Translations under genes and position numbers: made by a program
Assembly (NCBI RefSeq): GCF_000003605.2
Contig: NW_003156735.1
Span: 476,635 to 526,902, forward strand
Reading direction: 5' to 3'
DNA from: Saccoglossus kowalevskii
Lineage: Eukaryota; Hemichordata; Enteropneusta; Harrimaniidae
Length of the DNA stretch: 50,268 bases
Shown: piece by piece, positions 12,331 to 21,733 of the stretch
How the letters are laid out: each line of letters begins with the position of its first letter
Position numbering within the stretch: position 1 is the first letter of the stretch
The notes under the pieces: generated by a model
Database searches by the model: none
The model's input: only the letters and a program-made list of their open reading frames with translations
Told to the model about the DNA's origin: nothing

Positions 12331-12699
12331 AACTGGTGCAAAATGTTATGTGAATATATGTAGTGGTTGGATTGATTTAAAATTTGGCAAGTGCAATTAT
12401 ACCATCTAACTTCTTTCATTGGAATGTCACATTGCTAGGTCATGTGATATCTAGAACAATGTTGCAGCATGCAACAAACAACATAATAATGACATATATA
12501 AGCAGCTGTTATTATATGAGCATGCAACCTCATGAAGAATAATCACATTGGTTCATTTTTTAGTCAGAAAATCATATCTCAATCTCTAATCTAGATAAAT
12601 ACAGCGAACCAACTGCATTTTGACGCATGGCACTGATCAGTTAAATTAACCCTATGACAATCGTATGACTTTAGTAAATATACAATATCTCACAGCTTA

Positions 12700-13870
12700 G
12701 ACCTGGTGAGGCCGCTTGTGGACGTGTTTTGCAGGAGCTCCGTGATATTGCCTCATTTAAGCTAGGAAAGTTTTTTTTTTATTCAATTTCTTTACAAACT
12801 ATTTTCGTTGTGTTTTCTTCATCATCTGTATTTGGAATTTGTTTTCTAATATGTGTGGGTTTCAGTGTGGGGCTGGCAAGATGGTCGCCCCATTGTCTGG
12901 CAATTTTTATTAAACACACTTTAGTCGAGATCGTATAGTGAGATGTCAGTGTTTTGTTGAACTGTCAGTGGAAAAGTATGTTATTGCTGTTGCTTTGGTG
13001 ATTTTGTTGGCGACAAGAACTTCGTCGTCACATCTAGAATGAATTATCCGGTTACTAGTATTATATTTTTTTCTGGTGTGGCATATGATGATAAAATTGA
13101 CAATACAAACAATAATAAACACGAGGGTGAAATTGGTACTAGTATACAAATTATAACTTCAAATAATGATAAACAACACATAACTACTTATATACTTTCA
13201 ACTGATAACCTGAAAACAAATTAAACCACAAATGAATTACCACAAAATGATATGCAAATAAGTGAGTATTCAGATTACATGGAAATGTGAATATTGGCAA
13301 TATTCCCCTGCATGACAGTAATAGTGGTAACGGTAATGTTAAATATTGGCCCCTTCGATCAAAACGTGTTAATGACGAAGTGGGGGTACGAACCCTATCC
13401 TCATTCCCTCTATTTGCATGAGAGATTGTTAGTTAATGAGGATGTAGATGAGTTTGCAGATATTGAGTCTGCGTCTTATGTAGCCACGGACCACGTGCTA
13501 GATCCACCGGAGCTCAAACTCATAAAATGTAGTGAATTTTTAGATCAATTGTGCGAGTCTTGTTTGAGAAAAAAGCTCGCAAAAATAAAATTGACATGAA
13601 ATTGTTGCATCTTAGAAAGAGAAAACAATAAATGATCTTAGACTAAATGAACGCCATTCAATAATCATGGTGGATGATTTCAATTGCACATTGAATCCTA
13701 AACTAAATCGCAATAATGCACGAGAGTCTCATCCACAATCAGCGATATTTTTGACAAGGCATACTTGATCGCTACAAGTTGGTCGATGTCTGGCGTCATT
13801 TCACTTTGTGGTGTATTCACTTTGGTTGGACTTTACAGTTGTTCTAAGTGGAACACTTTCTTTATTAAAT
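12700..13870 (+). mobile_element. Second Tx1-like LINE relic (5' UTR, ORF1, endonuclease piece)
   Basis: The sequence near 12880 (GGCTGGCAAGATGGTCGCCC) matches the ORF1 start region of the LINE at 22.1 kb (CTGCCAAGATGGCCGCTCCC). A second match to that ORF1 is GGTACGAACCCT near 13385, against 23031. Open frames at 13039-13224 and 13294-13599 (DVDEFADIESASYVATDH) are remnants of the acidic ORF1 C-terminal half. A short endonuclease piece, DFNCTLNPKLNRNNARES, begins at 13676. Nothing of the reverse transcriptase is seen, so this is a 5' fragment with internal deletions. Confidence 0.6.
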
Positions 13871-14287
13871 AAGCATTAACTTCAAACATTGCACATGTAT
13901 CAATCAATCGTTCTTTTCAGTTTTCAAGTCATGAATTGAATTTTGTATTATCTCAAAGACAAGTTAATATCATGTAGCCTTCGTGATATCTCGATACGAT
14001 TCTCATCAACGATGAGACATATTGTGACATAATTAACGAATTCTGGCTTACGTTGTGTAAAAAGAAAAAAAAATATACCAATATATAATAATGGTGGGAT
14101 CTGGGTAAATAAAAGTTAAAGAGTTAACAACATAATATACTTCTAACAGCTCATCTCAATTAAAAAACACAGTGGAATAAAACAACTGAGACACGCTTTC
14201 CTGGCAACCTTGTAGTAAATACCGGAAATGTTTAAACACTTGGTAATACGGAAACGAAGTGTGTACCAATTCATTGCAATCACTGCC

Positions 14288-14488
14288 TTACTGGGTCTGG
14301 CAGTAGTTTCTACTTTGATCTTGAAAATATAGAGGCAAACATAATCTATCTCCCAACTTCACAACCATTACAACACATTCACTAATGACACAGCTGAAAT
14401 GTGCCACCTGAGAAGACAGAATAAGTTCAACAGCATCTTGGATATCAACGAAGCCATCGATATAGCTGATAATGGACTCCAACTCCAT
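14288..14488 (-). CDS. Hypothetical 66-residue ORF beyond the Polinton protease
   Basis: ATG at 14488 opens a 66-codon frame (MELESIISYIDGFVDIQDAV...) that ends at 14288. It lies on the same strand as the Polinton genes, about 120 bp beyond the protease stop, so it could be one more element gene. I do not recognise it. It could also be a chance frame in host sequence. Confidence 0.2.
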   Translation of the reverse strand: MELESIISYIDGFVDIQDAVELILSSQVAHFSCVISECVVMVVKLGDRLCLPLYFQDQSRNYCQTQ

Positions 14489-14606
14489 ATTTCAGTTGAA
14501 TTCAGTGTAATTAATTTTAATGTAATTTTTAAATGTATCGTTTTTAATAAATGACGTCACAAAAGAAAACTGCGTGGGAAAAAATAAATAGGGAGGTTGA
14601 GTCCGG

Positions 14607-15034
14607 TCAAATGTCATTCAAATGTTTATCACTAGTGAAAGATTCGACTACGGATTTCATAGGTTCCCCTTGGCATATATGCAGCAAGTAATATAGGACG
14701 TATTGACCACACACTGTAGAGAACGGGACTTGTAGTATTTGATGATTGTAGATCCATGTACAAACGATTTTTTTTGGAGAAATCTCTTAAATTCCATGTA
14801 ATAGGGTTGACTACCATACGAGTCAAAATATTCTCCATGGTAGGCATCCTTCAGATAAAACGCCACCCAATGCGTCCCGCCCCCACTACTGTCATCGGTG
14901 TTTGATACGAACACTGCGGGATACTGAAACACTTTTGCCTTCAGCAGTTGATCTCTAGCATAAATTCCAAAGGACACATTTGTAGTGTATGGATTAGTCA
15001 ACAGAATTCGATCCAGTTGATGATTCGTGTCCAT
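14607..15034 (-). pseudogene. PRO: Polinton adenain-like cysteine protease
   Basis: This is the capsid-maturation protease of Polintons (adenovirus protease/Ulp1-like C48-type fold). ATG is at 15034, only 5 nt after the major capsid stop. GTHWVAFYL supplies the catalytic His near residue 55, and GEYFDSYG the Asp-containing motif. The catalytic-Cys segment (CGQY, near 14720) is in another frame, so a one-base shift separates the catalytic residues. The region is 428 nt, one less than a multiple of three, which fits a single lost base in a protein of about 142 residues. The stop is TGA at 14607-14609. Confidence 0.85.
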
Positions 15035-15039
15035 CACAG

Positions 15040-16314
15040 CTAGAAATCGGTCAACACGTTTCTGTCTCTGTCAATCTCGATAACGTTGTCGTATTCAGCA
15101 TAATTCAAAATGTACAGAGTCTCAGTCAATGCTTGCCTGAACTGAATCTCAAGACCAATCTTTCCTTCTTGTATCAAATTGAGGTGATAATCGCGAGCTG
15201 ATTCGTCGGGAGTAAGGTCAAATGCAAAGATTGTGTACCCTTCGGGATATTCGTTTCGAGTGATACCGTTTCATTGGTCTTGACCAATTTTATTTGTACC
15301 AGTAAACAGGATGTAATAAGCCATGATGCAACTTCTACCACCACCAGCTGTGAAGTTCGTCTTCAACAGCTTTGCAGGAACTTGCTCGCCTCTAACGTTG
15401 AGGACGTGATACTGTAATTTTGGAAGTTGAATGGATTGGTTTCGTAGGATCCGTTGAAAGACGCATTGGAAACAAAATACAGGATGATCTTTCAATGCAA
15501 CTGACCGAGGAATATCAAATCTTAGTTTGTTTAATGACATTGTACCAGCCGGGATGGAAGCAATTTTCATAACGCATCGATCAATGGGATATTTTGCAGT
15601 TCCCTATTTCAATGCTTCGATGTGTCCCAGTTGTACACTGGGGGATCAACTGGACTTTTCTCACCATGAGAGTAGCGTCGGTGATGACTACTTTGAATGT
15701 TGAATTTTCAGTTGAGCTGATTAAGCAGAACTAAATATTTACTTCGATGTAATTTCAGTCTAACTTCCACCCCATTTAGTAAATACTGAAAAAATATGTC
15801 TCTGTGTATTCGTCCAATCATGTCGACCGTCTTACCGTTTGAGTCCCATGTTAGCTTCACCATCATCGGCCCTCGGGTTTGCGATATTCATTTTTGCCAG
15901 CTGTGTTTTTCTCAAATATTGCCGCACCGATCTGTGTTGATTTGGCGTCCACTCCATAATTCAATAGCGTTTCAATCATGGCTCTGTAAGAATAGGTGGG
16001 AGATACGTCAGAAATCTGCTTTCCATTCAGGTACACGTCGATTTGATTGAAGAGGGAATGCAACCACAAGTTCGCAGGTCCTACAGTGGCGTCTGCAGCC
16101 AAATTACTTCTGTTGGCATTCTTGATTTTAGCCTTAATGTGCAAAAGTGTAGAACCAATATCGATGTAGTCACTCCCAATTTGACCTTCAGCTATATTCA
16201 TGAGTGGGTTTACCTCTTCGTAACTTCCTTTTTTGATACTTGTCTGTGAGGAATAGTAAAGAGATCAAGTTCCGTCTTTGCGCATTCACAGGAGTGTTCT
16301 TGTACAAAAGCCAT
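15040..16314 (-). pseudogene. MCP: Polinton major capsid protein (double jelly-roll)
   Basis: This is the major capsid protein that would form the hexameric capsomers. ATG is at 16314, 5 nt after the preceding stop. A frame change near 16240 precedes SDYIDIGSTLLHIKAKI and NLWLHSLFNQIDVYLNGK. The middle and C-terminal parts (SLNKLRFDIPRS, LFTGTNKIGQDQ) lie in other frames at 15271-15570. The last codons end in a TAG at 15040-15042. The span of 1275 nt is slightly shorter than the size usual for Polinton MCPs. At least three frame changes make it non-functional. The identity is supported by the hallmark motif order and by its position between the small protein and the protease. Confidence 0.85.
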
Positions 16315-16319
16315 GATGT

Positions 16320-16754
16320 TCAGTCGAATATATCCGGAGATCTTCTCCTCTTCTTAGTCTTGGAAGAAATGACACGTCTTGCCGTTGTTTCTTCCTTTTG
16401 ATGGTACTTCCTTGCCCTGTTTGAGAGGGTTTTCCAAATAAATTGCTCAATACTGAAGAAGTAATTTGATGACCCGCAGTCTTTGCTTTACTCAAAGCCA
16501 CTTTTTTAAAGTTTTTCCCTTGTACAAGGTCACCTAGATTACCCAAACTGGCATCGAGCGCTGGTTTTGCCACGCCTTTCAGATCTTGTAGTTAATAGCG
16601 GTGGGTCTGATCTTGCCAATCCAGAAAACATACTTCCGATTACATATCCGTGTTGAAGTCTTGCAGCAGAAAATACAGATCCTCTTCCGATCTGATTCAT
16701 GTAGTAATTTCTATAAACCCCCACGTGAGGAGTGTAAGGTCGATGTCTGCTCAT
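16320..16754 (-). pseudogene. Small basic Polinton core-like protein
   Basis: ATG at 16754 starts MSRHRPYTPHVG, followed by NQIGRGSVFSAARLQHG and a Gly/Phe-rich stretch. One frame over come DLVQGKNFKKVALSKAKTAG and a Lys/Arg-rich tail ending RRRSPDIFD with TGA at 16320-16322. It is basic, about 144 residues in size, with a GRG motif and a helical middle. This resembles the small minor virion protein found between penton and major capsid genes in other Polintons, which is often compared with adenovirus core or pVI/pX proteins. That function is inference. A frame change lies near 16600, with a second near the tail. It is 8 nt from the penton stop and 5 nt from the capsid start. Confidence 0.6.
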
Positions 16755-16762
16755 TTTTTTCT

Positions 16763-17257
16763 TCACACTAGTGATGGCGTGCTTTGCGAAAACTCAAGGT
16801 AGGGGCTAGTGCGTCTTTCATTTGTAATTGTTGTATTTGAGGGAAATCCTAACAGTTCAGCCAATCCATCCATCAAGATTACACGAGCTCCTTCTTCAAC
16901 CGCAATGGCAACTCTCTAAAACCTCAAATTATACGTCATCAGTATCTCACCTGGCAGACCTTTTTGTCGAGTTGCGTATAATATCATTTTGATCAAGTTA
17001 TGGTAGCCCAAATTCAATTTCAGTTCTCCGTGATCTCTCAGATTGGGTGAGGCATCGTAAGAAACCCTATTTTCATCATGTACGATGTTGTACCACGAAT
17101 TTGGGTAGTGGATGTCAGCCAACGCTACTTCCCAATTGCCATCTATCTAACAAAAGCGTTCTCGGTAGTTTGACAGTGTATTTTGTCAACGTGTTGTTTG
17201 GGAAAACATCGACCGATGCATTACTAGGGAGTGTCAAGAAGAAATCCTGCCCGACAT
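16763..17257 (-). pseudogene. mCP: Polinton minor capsid (penton, single jelly-roll)
   Basis: The likely start is ATG at 17257, overlapping the integrase end. DFFLTLPSNAS follows after a one-base shift, then YTVKLPRTLLLD, another shift, and ADIHYPNSWYNIVHDENRVS. The main frame runs to TYNLRF, meets TAG at 16916-16918, and stays open beyond it (VAIAVEEGARVILMDGLAEL) to TGA at 16763-16765. The motif set and position match the penton or vertex protein of Polintons. It has two shifts and one stop in about 165 codons. Confidence 0.75.
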
Positions 17258-18207
17258 GATGGTTTTTGAAATGCGCAACACTTTCTCCACAACGTACAAT
17301 GCATCATCGTCCTTTACGATCTTCTGAAGTCTTCTTCATAGAAAGTACCATCCAACATTTACCATTGTAATCTGACATTTTGTAAACAGATGGTTGCGTG
17401 TTGAGGCGTCCAACAATTGTGAATACCTCTTCGGTCCAATTGGGCAAGTATCCTTTCTTGAAAACATGTTTGATTTAACTGATTCTGACTCTGTCACCGA
17501 GTTTATAAATATTCTTCCTCCCCTTTTTCTCTGTGCTTAGATCACCATACAATATGTCTCTGACCTTTTTCTGGTTTGCATAGGTAATGAGTGAGGGTTT
17601 GGTATTTATACTTCTGTGATCGGTATTGTTGTAATAATGTACTATGTCGTATAATACAGTCAGATAAGTCAATGTACTGTTCTTTGTGAAATATCTGAAT
17701 ATTTCCCCCTTAATGATTCTGTTGTACCTCTCCACAACGCTGGCTTTAGTCTCATTGCCTGTAGTGAAAAACTTAATATCCTCGCTCTTGAGATAATTCT
17801 GAAAGAGTATGTTGGTGAATTCAGTTCCTCTGTCGGTCTGCCTGAGCCAAACTCGCCCCTTTCTTGTCTTTCAAAGGTACGACGAAAGCATATTTCGAAA
17901 AAAACGTTGATGCACGTCAATAAGAACTTGTATCCTCTGTTGTATCTGGATATCGAGGAGAGATGGCATAGATCAGCCTCCCAGTGCTCATCCACTCGGA
18001 AAACCACCACCCTCCTTCATTTATAGAACCGTCTAGACGGTTTGTGCAGAGTATATGTATCCTGTTTACTCAACCACTTCCTCACGTCCGATTTGGTTAT
18101 CTTTTTTCCTCTCTTTGTTTTTTTACGGCAGCATAAAGGGAATTCAAACCACCATAACTTCAAGGACTTTGGACATCGTAAAACAGTTCGTCTAGGACGG
18201 TGACCAT
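17258..18207 (-). pseudogene. INT: Polinton retrovirus-like integrase
   Basis: This is an rve-type DDE integrase, which catalyses insertion of the element. ATG is at 18207, 2 nt after the previous stop. The N-terminal domain includes KITKSDVRKWLSKQDTYTLH. The core starts at 18001 with VDEHWEADLCHLS (first catalytic Asp) and FLLTCINVF. Further on, MERYNRIIKGEIFRYF and YYNNTDHRSI mark the distal core, the former holding the Glu-side helix region. The C-terminal part (KKGYLPNWTEEVFTI, then DDALYVVEKVLR) fits the chromo-like tail. There is a TGA near 18163, a frame change near 18110, several in 17870-17780, and one near 17330. Confidence 0.8.
18027..18042. other. 16-bp perfect palindrome
   Basis: AACCGTCTAGACGGTT is its own reverse complement. 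It lies inside the integrase reading region next to a frame change, and may be accidental. Confidence 0.5.
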
Positions 18208-18209
18208 CT

Positions 18210-18842
18210 TCACAGCAGAGGCAGTGGATACGTTCGATAAACAAAAGCAAAGTGGGACAGCGTGGATCCATCACGACCGACTGTACCAAAGTGAGATCAA
18301 GGCTGTACGACAAGGTTCTATTTAATACATCACCCAGGTGTGTCAGGGATGAATGGGAGTGGAAACCACATGGGGACCACGTCTTTGAGGAACTCTCCCA
18401 ATTGAGTGTGCTGCTATGCATGTAAGACGACCGTTTTCACCCCAGTCTACCAATTGGTTCCATTTAACTTTCTGATGTAGGAGCATCACTTTTCTCTGCA
18501 TGCTCTTGGGAACACTTTGTAAGACTTCGGATGTAATTTGATCTGGCACACCGTCTTTGTTGGGTTGAGATTCTCGATCGACTACAGTGACAGCGCTGGG
18601 TAATTGTTGTGTAATGTAGATTGGAATCAGTTAGTTTTCCTTCTCCCGCAACAACAAGTACTTGTGCAGAACTTGTTGGTAAAGTGTGATCTTCTCATCT
18701 TCTGGCAACTCACCCATTTGCGTTATGTCATTCAAGTCTCTATCCAGCAGAGTCAATGATTTCACCACATTTGAGCATTCTGGTTTTGGATGGTAGATAA
18801 GAGCTCAGCAGGGACTAAAGCCATCTTCTTCACGAATTTCAT
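18210..18842 (-). pseudogene. Polinton accessory gene of unknown function (MALVP type)
   Basis: ATG at 18842 gives MKFVKKMALVPAELL, directly next to the upstream stop. Then LTLLDRDLNDI and LPEDEKITLYQQVLHKYL follow one frame over, a helical, acidic stretch. LQSVPKSMQRKVMLLHQKVKW comes after another shift, and the region ends YRTYPLPLL with TGA at 18210-18212. I recognise this arrangement from other Polintons and from many invertebrate transcript proteins, but know no function. Its place just before the integrase is consistent. It has several frame changes. Confidence 0.55.
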
Positions 18843-19168
18843 CTATTTAAGACCGAGTAGCGGTGGGAGTATGCTCGAAATTAGGGGAGTGATTAAGGCT
18901 GTCAGGAAACCCCCTTTCTGAACCAGAATTTTTTCTTTTTTTTACGGGAGTTTACTGATTGGACAGTGCTCAGAGATGTTTCACGTACAACGCCAATTTC
19001 TCTGACTAGGTGATAGTTGGACATTCCCTTTCAACACATTGAGTGAGCATTCGCAAAGAACCTGTATCAAGTCACTAGATGATCCATCGATTATCCCCTT
19101 TTTTGTTTTGAGTTGGTCTTGTGCAATACGGAGAGAAAATCAGCGTTCTTTCGCATGCAGGCTGACAT
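18843..19168 (-). pseudogene. Polinton accessory gene of unknown function (small basic)
   Basis: ATG at 19168 (MSACMRKN) lies about 30 bp downstream of a TATA box. Readable blocks in two or more frames are GIIDGSSSDLIQVLCECSLN, GNVQLSPSQ and VQKGGFLTALITPLIS, with TAG at 18843-18845. The expected product is about 108 residues, basic, with a hydrophobic C-terminal segment. The same architecture is common in Polintons of aquatic invertebrates; the role is unknown. Frame changes occur near 19130, 18980 and 18860. Confidence 0.55.
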
Positions 19169-19198
19169 GATGAAATGACTGACAGTGGAAGACTGTCA

Positions 19199-19206
19199 TT
19201 TTTATA
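19199..19206 (-). promoter_or_regulatory. TATA box of the small basic Polinton gene
   Basis: TATAAAAA on the minus strand overlaps the stop of the ATPase gene (GTA TAA) and lies 30 nt before ATG 19168. This suggests a separate late-type promoter for the downstream gene or block. Confidence 0.5.
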
Positions 19207-19822
19207 CCTTTCTCACATACGCTATTGGTACTTGAGATGAAAGTATGTTCGTTCGAATGCATATTTCCTCAGGGGTGTCTGGCATCAGATCCACGAGGAA
19301 GTAGCCGTGAGGTTCTTGGGTGGCATCGGTGAATGCCTTCTGAAGAAACTTAATGTTTCTGGGGTTAGCCAGAATTGACTTGTGATGCATCCCTCGGACA
19401 GAAAAATGTAGTGCGTGTTGAGACTGATGGTTCTCGATGCCTGCCCTGATGAAAGAGATTTTGCAAATCAGTATCATGGATAAATTTCGATAGTGAGATC
19501 CCTTCGTGAAAAGCTGGGCGATTTGTTTTTCATTACCCATTTCTGTCATCAGATAATCTATCACCAACAAGTTTCTTTTAGCCGGGTTGATCATTCTACC
19601 AATATCTGGAGGTACCCCTTTGATAAAACGAATTCGAGGCACTGTCTTCATCATTTCCAAATAGGCTGGCTGAAACTCACCATAGCACCAATGGATAACG
19701 TCCGGCGGTGGGGATATGACGCTGTCACATTGTTTTAATATTTGTTCGACTAAAAACGTCTTCCCTGACTTTGTGGGACCGAACATGAGAGAGGTAAATG
19801 GGTGTATCAATCTTGCATCCAT
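19202..19822 (-). CDS. ATP: Polinton FtsK/HerA-type packaging ATPase
   Basis: This is the best preserved gene of the element: a continuous 206-codon frame from ATG 19822 to TAA 19202. Walker A is GPTKSGKT (residues 15-22) and Walker B is NLLVIDYLM (near residue 85-93, DY rather than the usual DD/DE). FTKGSHYRNLS and the late motif (KFLQKAFTDATQEPHGYFLVD) also fit the family. It would drive genome packaging into the capsid. The start overlaps the end of the small membrane gene by 16 nt. The reading frame is open, yet residues such as the CKISFIRAG segment look changed, so activity is doubtful. Confidence 0.85.
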   Translation of the reverse strand: MDARLIHPFTSLMFGPTKSGKTFLVEQILKQCDSVISPPPDVIHWCYGEFQPAYLEMMKTVPRIRFIKGVPPDIGRMINPAKRNLLVIDYLMTEMGNEKQIAQLFTKGSHYRNLSMILICKISFIRAGIENHQSQHALHFSVRGMHHKSILANPRNIKFLQKAFTDATQEPHGYFLVDLMPDTPEEICIRTNILSSQVPIAYVRKV

Positions 19823-19971
19823 GACGACATAATAGGACCACGTTCGTTATCACGTCTCTTTTTACGTTCTTCAATGTACTTTTTCAATATCCAGTTTAAA
19901 ACAAAATGAGGCAGTGTGCATAAGCCGAAATTGACGAATGATAGAACCATGTCCGATTTGGTGGAACCCAT
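19807..19971 (-). CDS. Small Polinton membrane-anchored protein
   Basis: ATG at 19971 (MGSTKSDMV) opens 54 codons. It has a hydrophobic stretch (VLSFVNFGLCTLPHFVLNWI) followed by a strongly basic/acidic tail (KKYIEERKKRRDNERG). It overlaps the ATPase start by 16 nt and is preceded by a TATA box. This single-span layout is plausible for a small element protein. The function is unknown. Confidence 0.5.
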   Translation of the reverse strand: MGSTKSDMVLSFVNFGLCTLPHFVLNWILKKYIEERKKRRDNERGPIMSSWMQD

Positions 19972-20031
19972 GTCAATGTGATTGTTCAAGGTTCAAATGG
20001 ATGAATGGAGGGTAACTGATGATTTCGCTTC

Positions 20032-20039
20032 TATTTATA
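20032..20039 (-). promoter_or_regulatory. TATA box before the membrane-protein/ATPase pair
   Basis: TATAAATA on the minus strand lies just after the polymerase stop (20044) and 60 nt before ATG 19971. It is a likely promoter for the two overlapping genes. Confidence 0.5.
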
Positions 20040-20043
20040 TTTT

Positions 20044-21235
20044 TTAGAAACCGTATGGGAGGGTACAGTAATCATCTTGTATCACTCGTTTGTCATACAC
20101 TAAACTGTATGTTTTAACTTCTTCTCTATTGAATATTCTACCTCCCTTGCACATTATTTTTCGGGGGTCTTTGACATGCAGAGGACCAATTCATGGAGTC
20201 AAAATTAATTTGCAGTTAATTTCTTTAATTGAGGGTGAACCCTCTCACTTTACACACCGTCTGGTTCCCACTTTTGTCTGGTTTGTGTAGTCTGTATGCA
20301 TAATTCTTCGGTCCACCCAATACGAAATGTGTGATGTAATTATTCGTTGGAGTTATTTCTCTCATTAGATCCCTGAGATAATCATCCGTCGCTGGATGTA
20401 AATGATAGAATCTGTGTCAAAGTACAAGACTCTACTACCTAATTTCTCCAGAACACTGTAGAGTTTAAGTCGGGCATAGCTCGTCGTCATGGCAGCCAGT
20501 ACAACATTCGTAATGGGTGCTTCGGTAATGTGGTATTTTTTATCACAGTGCTGGACAAGTACCATTTCGTCAGAGACAAAAGAAAGATCTGTGATGTCCC
20601 TTGTACTATCATTCAAAATTTCCAACAGTTCGGCGTCCGTTTCTACATACGCGCTCTGTCCAAAGTTTGATCTCTGTCCCAGCTTTCCCCAGAATGAGTT
20701 GAGGTTTAGCTTAACTAGAGCTCTGAGGCCTGAATTTGGGGTTATCTTGCTTCTGTCCAAGACGATACCTTCTCTTTCGAGGTTCCTTTGTATGTAGATG
20801 GTTCGGTCTTCCTCGGTATGACTCTTGTTTTATTTTCAGAAACATGTTGATGTACTTGGTAAGCAACCCTCCTTCTCCAGTCCCGGGGTTGTAGGTTGCC
20901 GACTCATTGTAATGCAAAACTTTGTATACCTTGGTGATGCAATACCCTACTTCTTTAGCTTTTTCCAATGCCGCAGTGCACCAAACACCTGTCAGCTGGC
21001 GTTCATTGACACCGTGGTGACATTCGTCTTGATTCATGGTTTCGCACATTTGGAACAGAGTGGGAACATAAGTTTTTTGTTCACCCTGAAAGTTAGAATT
21101 GGTATTTACAATCTCCTCGGAGGGCAAATATCGCACTTGATAATATCGAAATAGTCAGTGGGCTTGGCGATAAAATCTTTAGTTATGACTGTCGGGTGCC
21201 CAACTGGATATTGTGAGGTCTTAACATCGTTTGTT
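20044..21235 (-). pseudogene. POLB: Polinton protein-primed type B DNA polymerase, C-terminal part
   Basis: Only the catalytic palm/thumb half remains. It begins near 21235, after the point where motif A is expected, with GHPTVITKDF. LTGVWCTAALEKAKEVGY, GGLLTKYINMFLKIKQ, motif B-like KLNLNSFWGKLGQR and motif C YFDTDSIIY follow, then [18 protein letters not shown] and TAA at 20044-20046. Frame changes occur near 21075, 20740 and 20400, and a TAA lies near 20210. The missing 5' part (exonuclease domain, motif A) is replaced by a (TGAA)n tract. The protein is clearly non-functional. The normal role is replication of the element. Confidence 0.9.
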
Positions 21236-21236
21236 G

Positions 21237-21290
21237 TGAATGAATGAATGAATGGATGAATGAATGAATGAATGAATGAAATAAATAAAC
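21237..21290. repeat. (TGAA)n/(AATA)n microsatellite
   Basis: About eleven TGAA-type units followed by ATAAATAA. It separates the truncated polymerase from an exon donor on the minus strand. Confidence 0.9.
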
Positions 21291-21294
21291 TTAC

Positions 21295-21339
21295 AATACA
21301 TTATCTTTCGTAGGTGATTGCTAAGGTATGTCGTCTTCA
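21295..21339 (-). pseudogene. Short exon B, third copy (45 nt, with stop)
   Basis: Acceptor TTTTTTCAG and donor GTAAGT bound a 45-nt phase 2-2 exon. It is related to the exon at 27091 but reads EDDIP then TAG, then QSPTKDNV. The stop and the changed last codon indicate a decayed or skipped copy. Confidence 0.5.
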
Positions 21340-21350
21340 CTGAAAAAATA

Positions 21351-21520
21351 AGTGTTATATTATTTTTATTATTCATATTCATATTGTTTACATATTCATA
21401 TTCACATGCATATCGAATGAATTATTTGTATAAGTGTTATATTATTTTTATTATTCATATTCATATTGTTCACATATTCATATTCATATTCACATGCATA
21501 TCGAATGAATTATTTGTATA
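21351..21520. repeat. 82-bp tandem duplication inside an intron
   Basis: AGTGTTATATTATTTTTATT starts at 21351 and again at 21433. Both copies run to ATCGAATGAATTATTTGTAT. The second copy carries one additional ATTCAT hexamer. The single-copy homologue at 27.15 kb lacks the duplication. Confidence 0.85.
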
Positions 21521-21536
21521 GTATTCGAGTACACAC

Positions 21537-21599
21537 CTGCTTATAATAATACATTCATGTTCTAGGTCTGACAAAGTTTGAAGTCGTGTAAAATTCTCC
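21537..21599 (-). CDS. Short exon A (63 nt) of the phase-2 exon gene
   Basis: Acceptor CATCTACAG and donor CAG|GTGTGT define 63 nt. In phase 2 it reads ENFTRLQTLSDLEHECIIIS with no stop and joins exon B through a split AG/T Ser codon. The same exon occurs at 27231 with 5 nt missing. The protein family is not recognised. Confidence 0.5.
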
Positions 21600-21733
21600 C
21601 TGTAGATGAAGTTAAAAACATGTTTTATTTTTCCCTCACATACAATTTTCAAATGCAAATAAAATAAATGAATGAATAAATAAATAAATAAATACATAAA
21701 TGAAGGAATAAATATATAAACAAATAAACTTAC

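Larger units (their letters stand above)
14607..21235 (-). mobile_element. Polinton/Maverick element, 5'-truncated and inactivated
   Basis: Ten adjacent reading regions on the minus strand match the Polinton gene set. In transcription order they are type B DNA polymerase, a small membrane protein, the packaging ATPase, two small genes, the integrase, the penton, a small basic protein, the major capsid protein and the cysteine protease. Nearly every gene has a frameshift or stop, so this is a fossil copy. The right end stops inside the polymerase at a (TGAA)n tract, so the exonuclease domain, priming region and right terminal repeat are absent. Polintons are typically 15-20 kb; about 6.6 kb remains here. 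No terminal inverted repeat was found at the left end. Confidence 0.9.

Noticed and set aside
11123-12419. Several 66-75 codon frames on both strands
   Set aside because: Most fall in the ~150-bp satellite array and the rest lie just outside it without motifs, so they do not represent genes.
21318-21697. Frames rich in Ile/Phe/Tyr/His on both strands
   Set aside because: They arise from microsatellites and the 82-bp duplication. Only the short spliced exons inside are supported.
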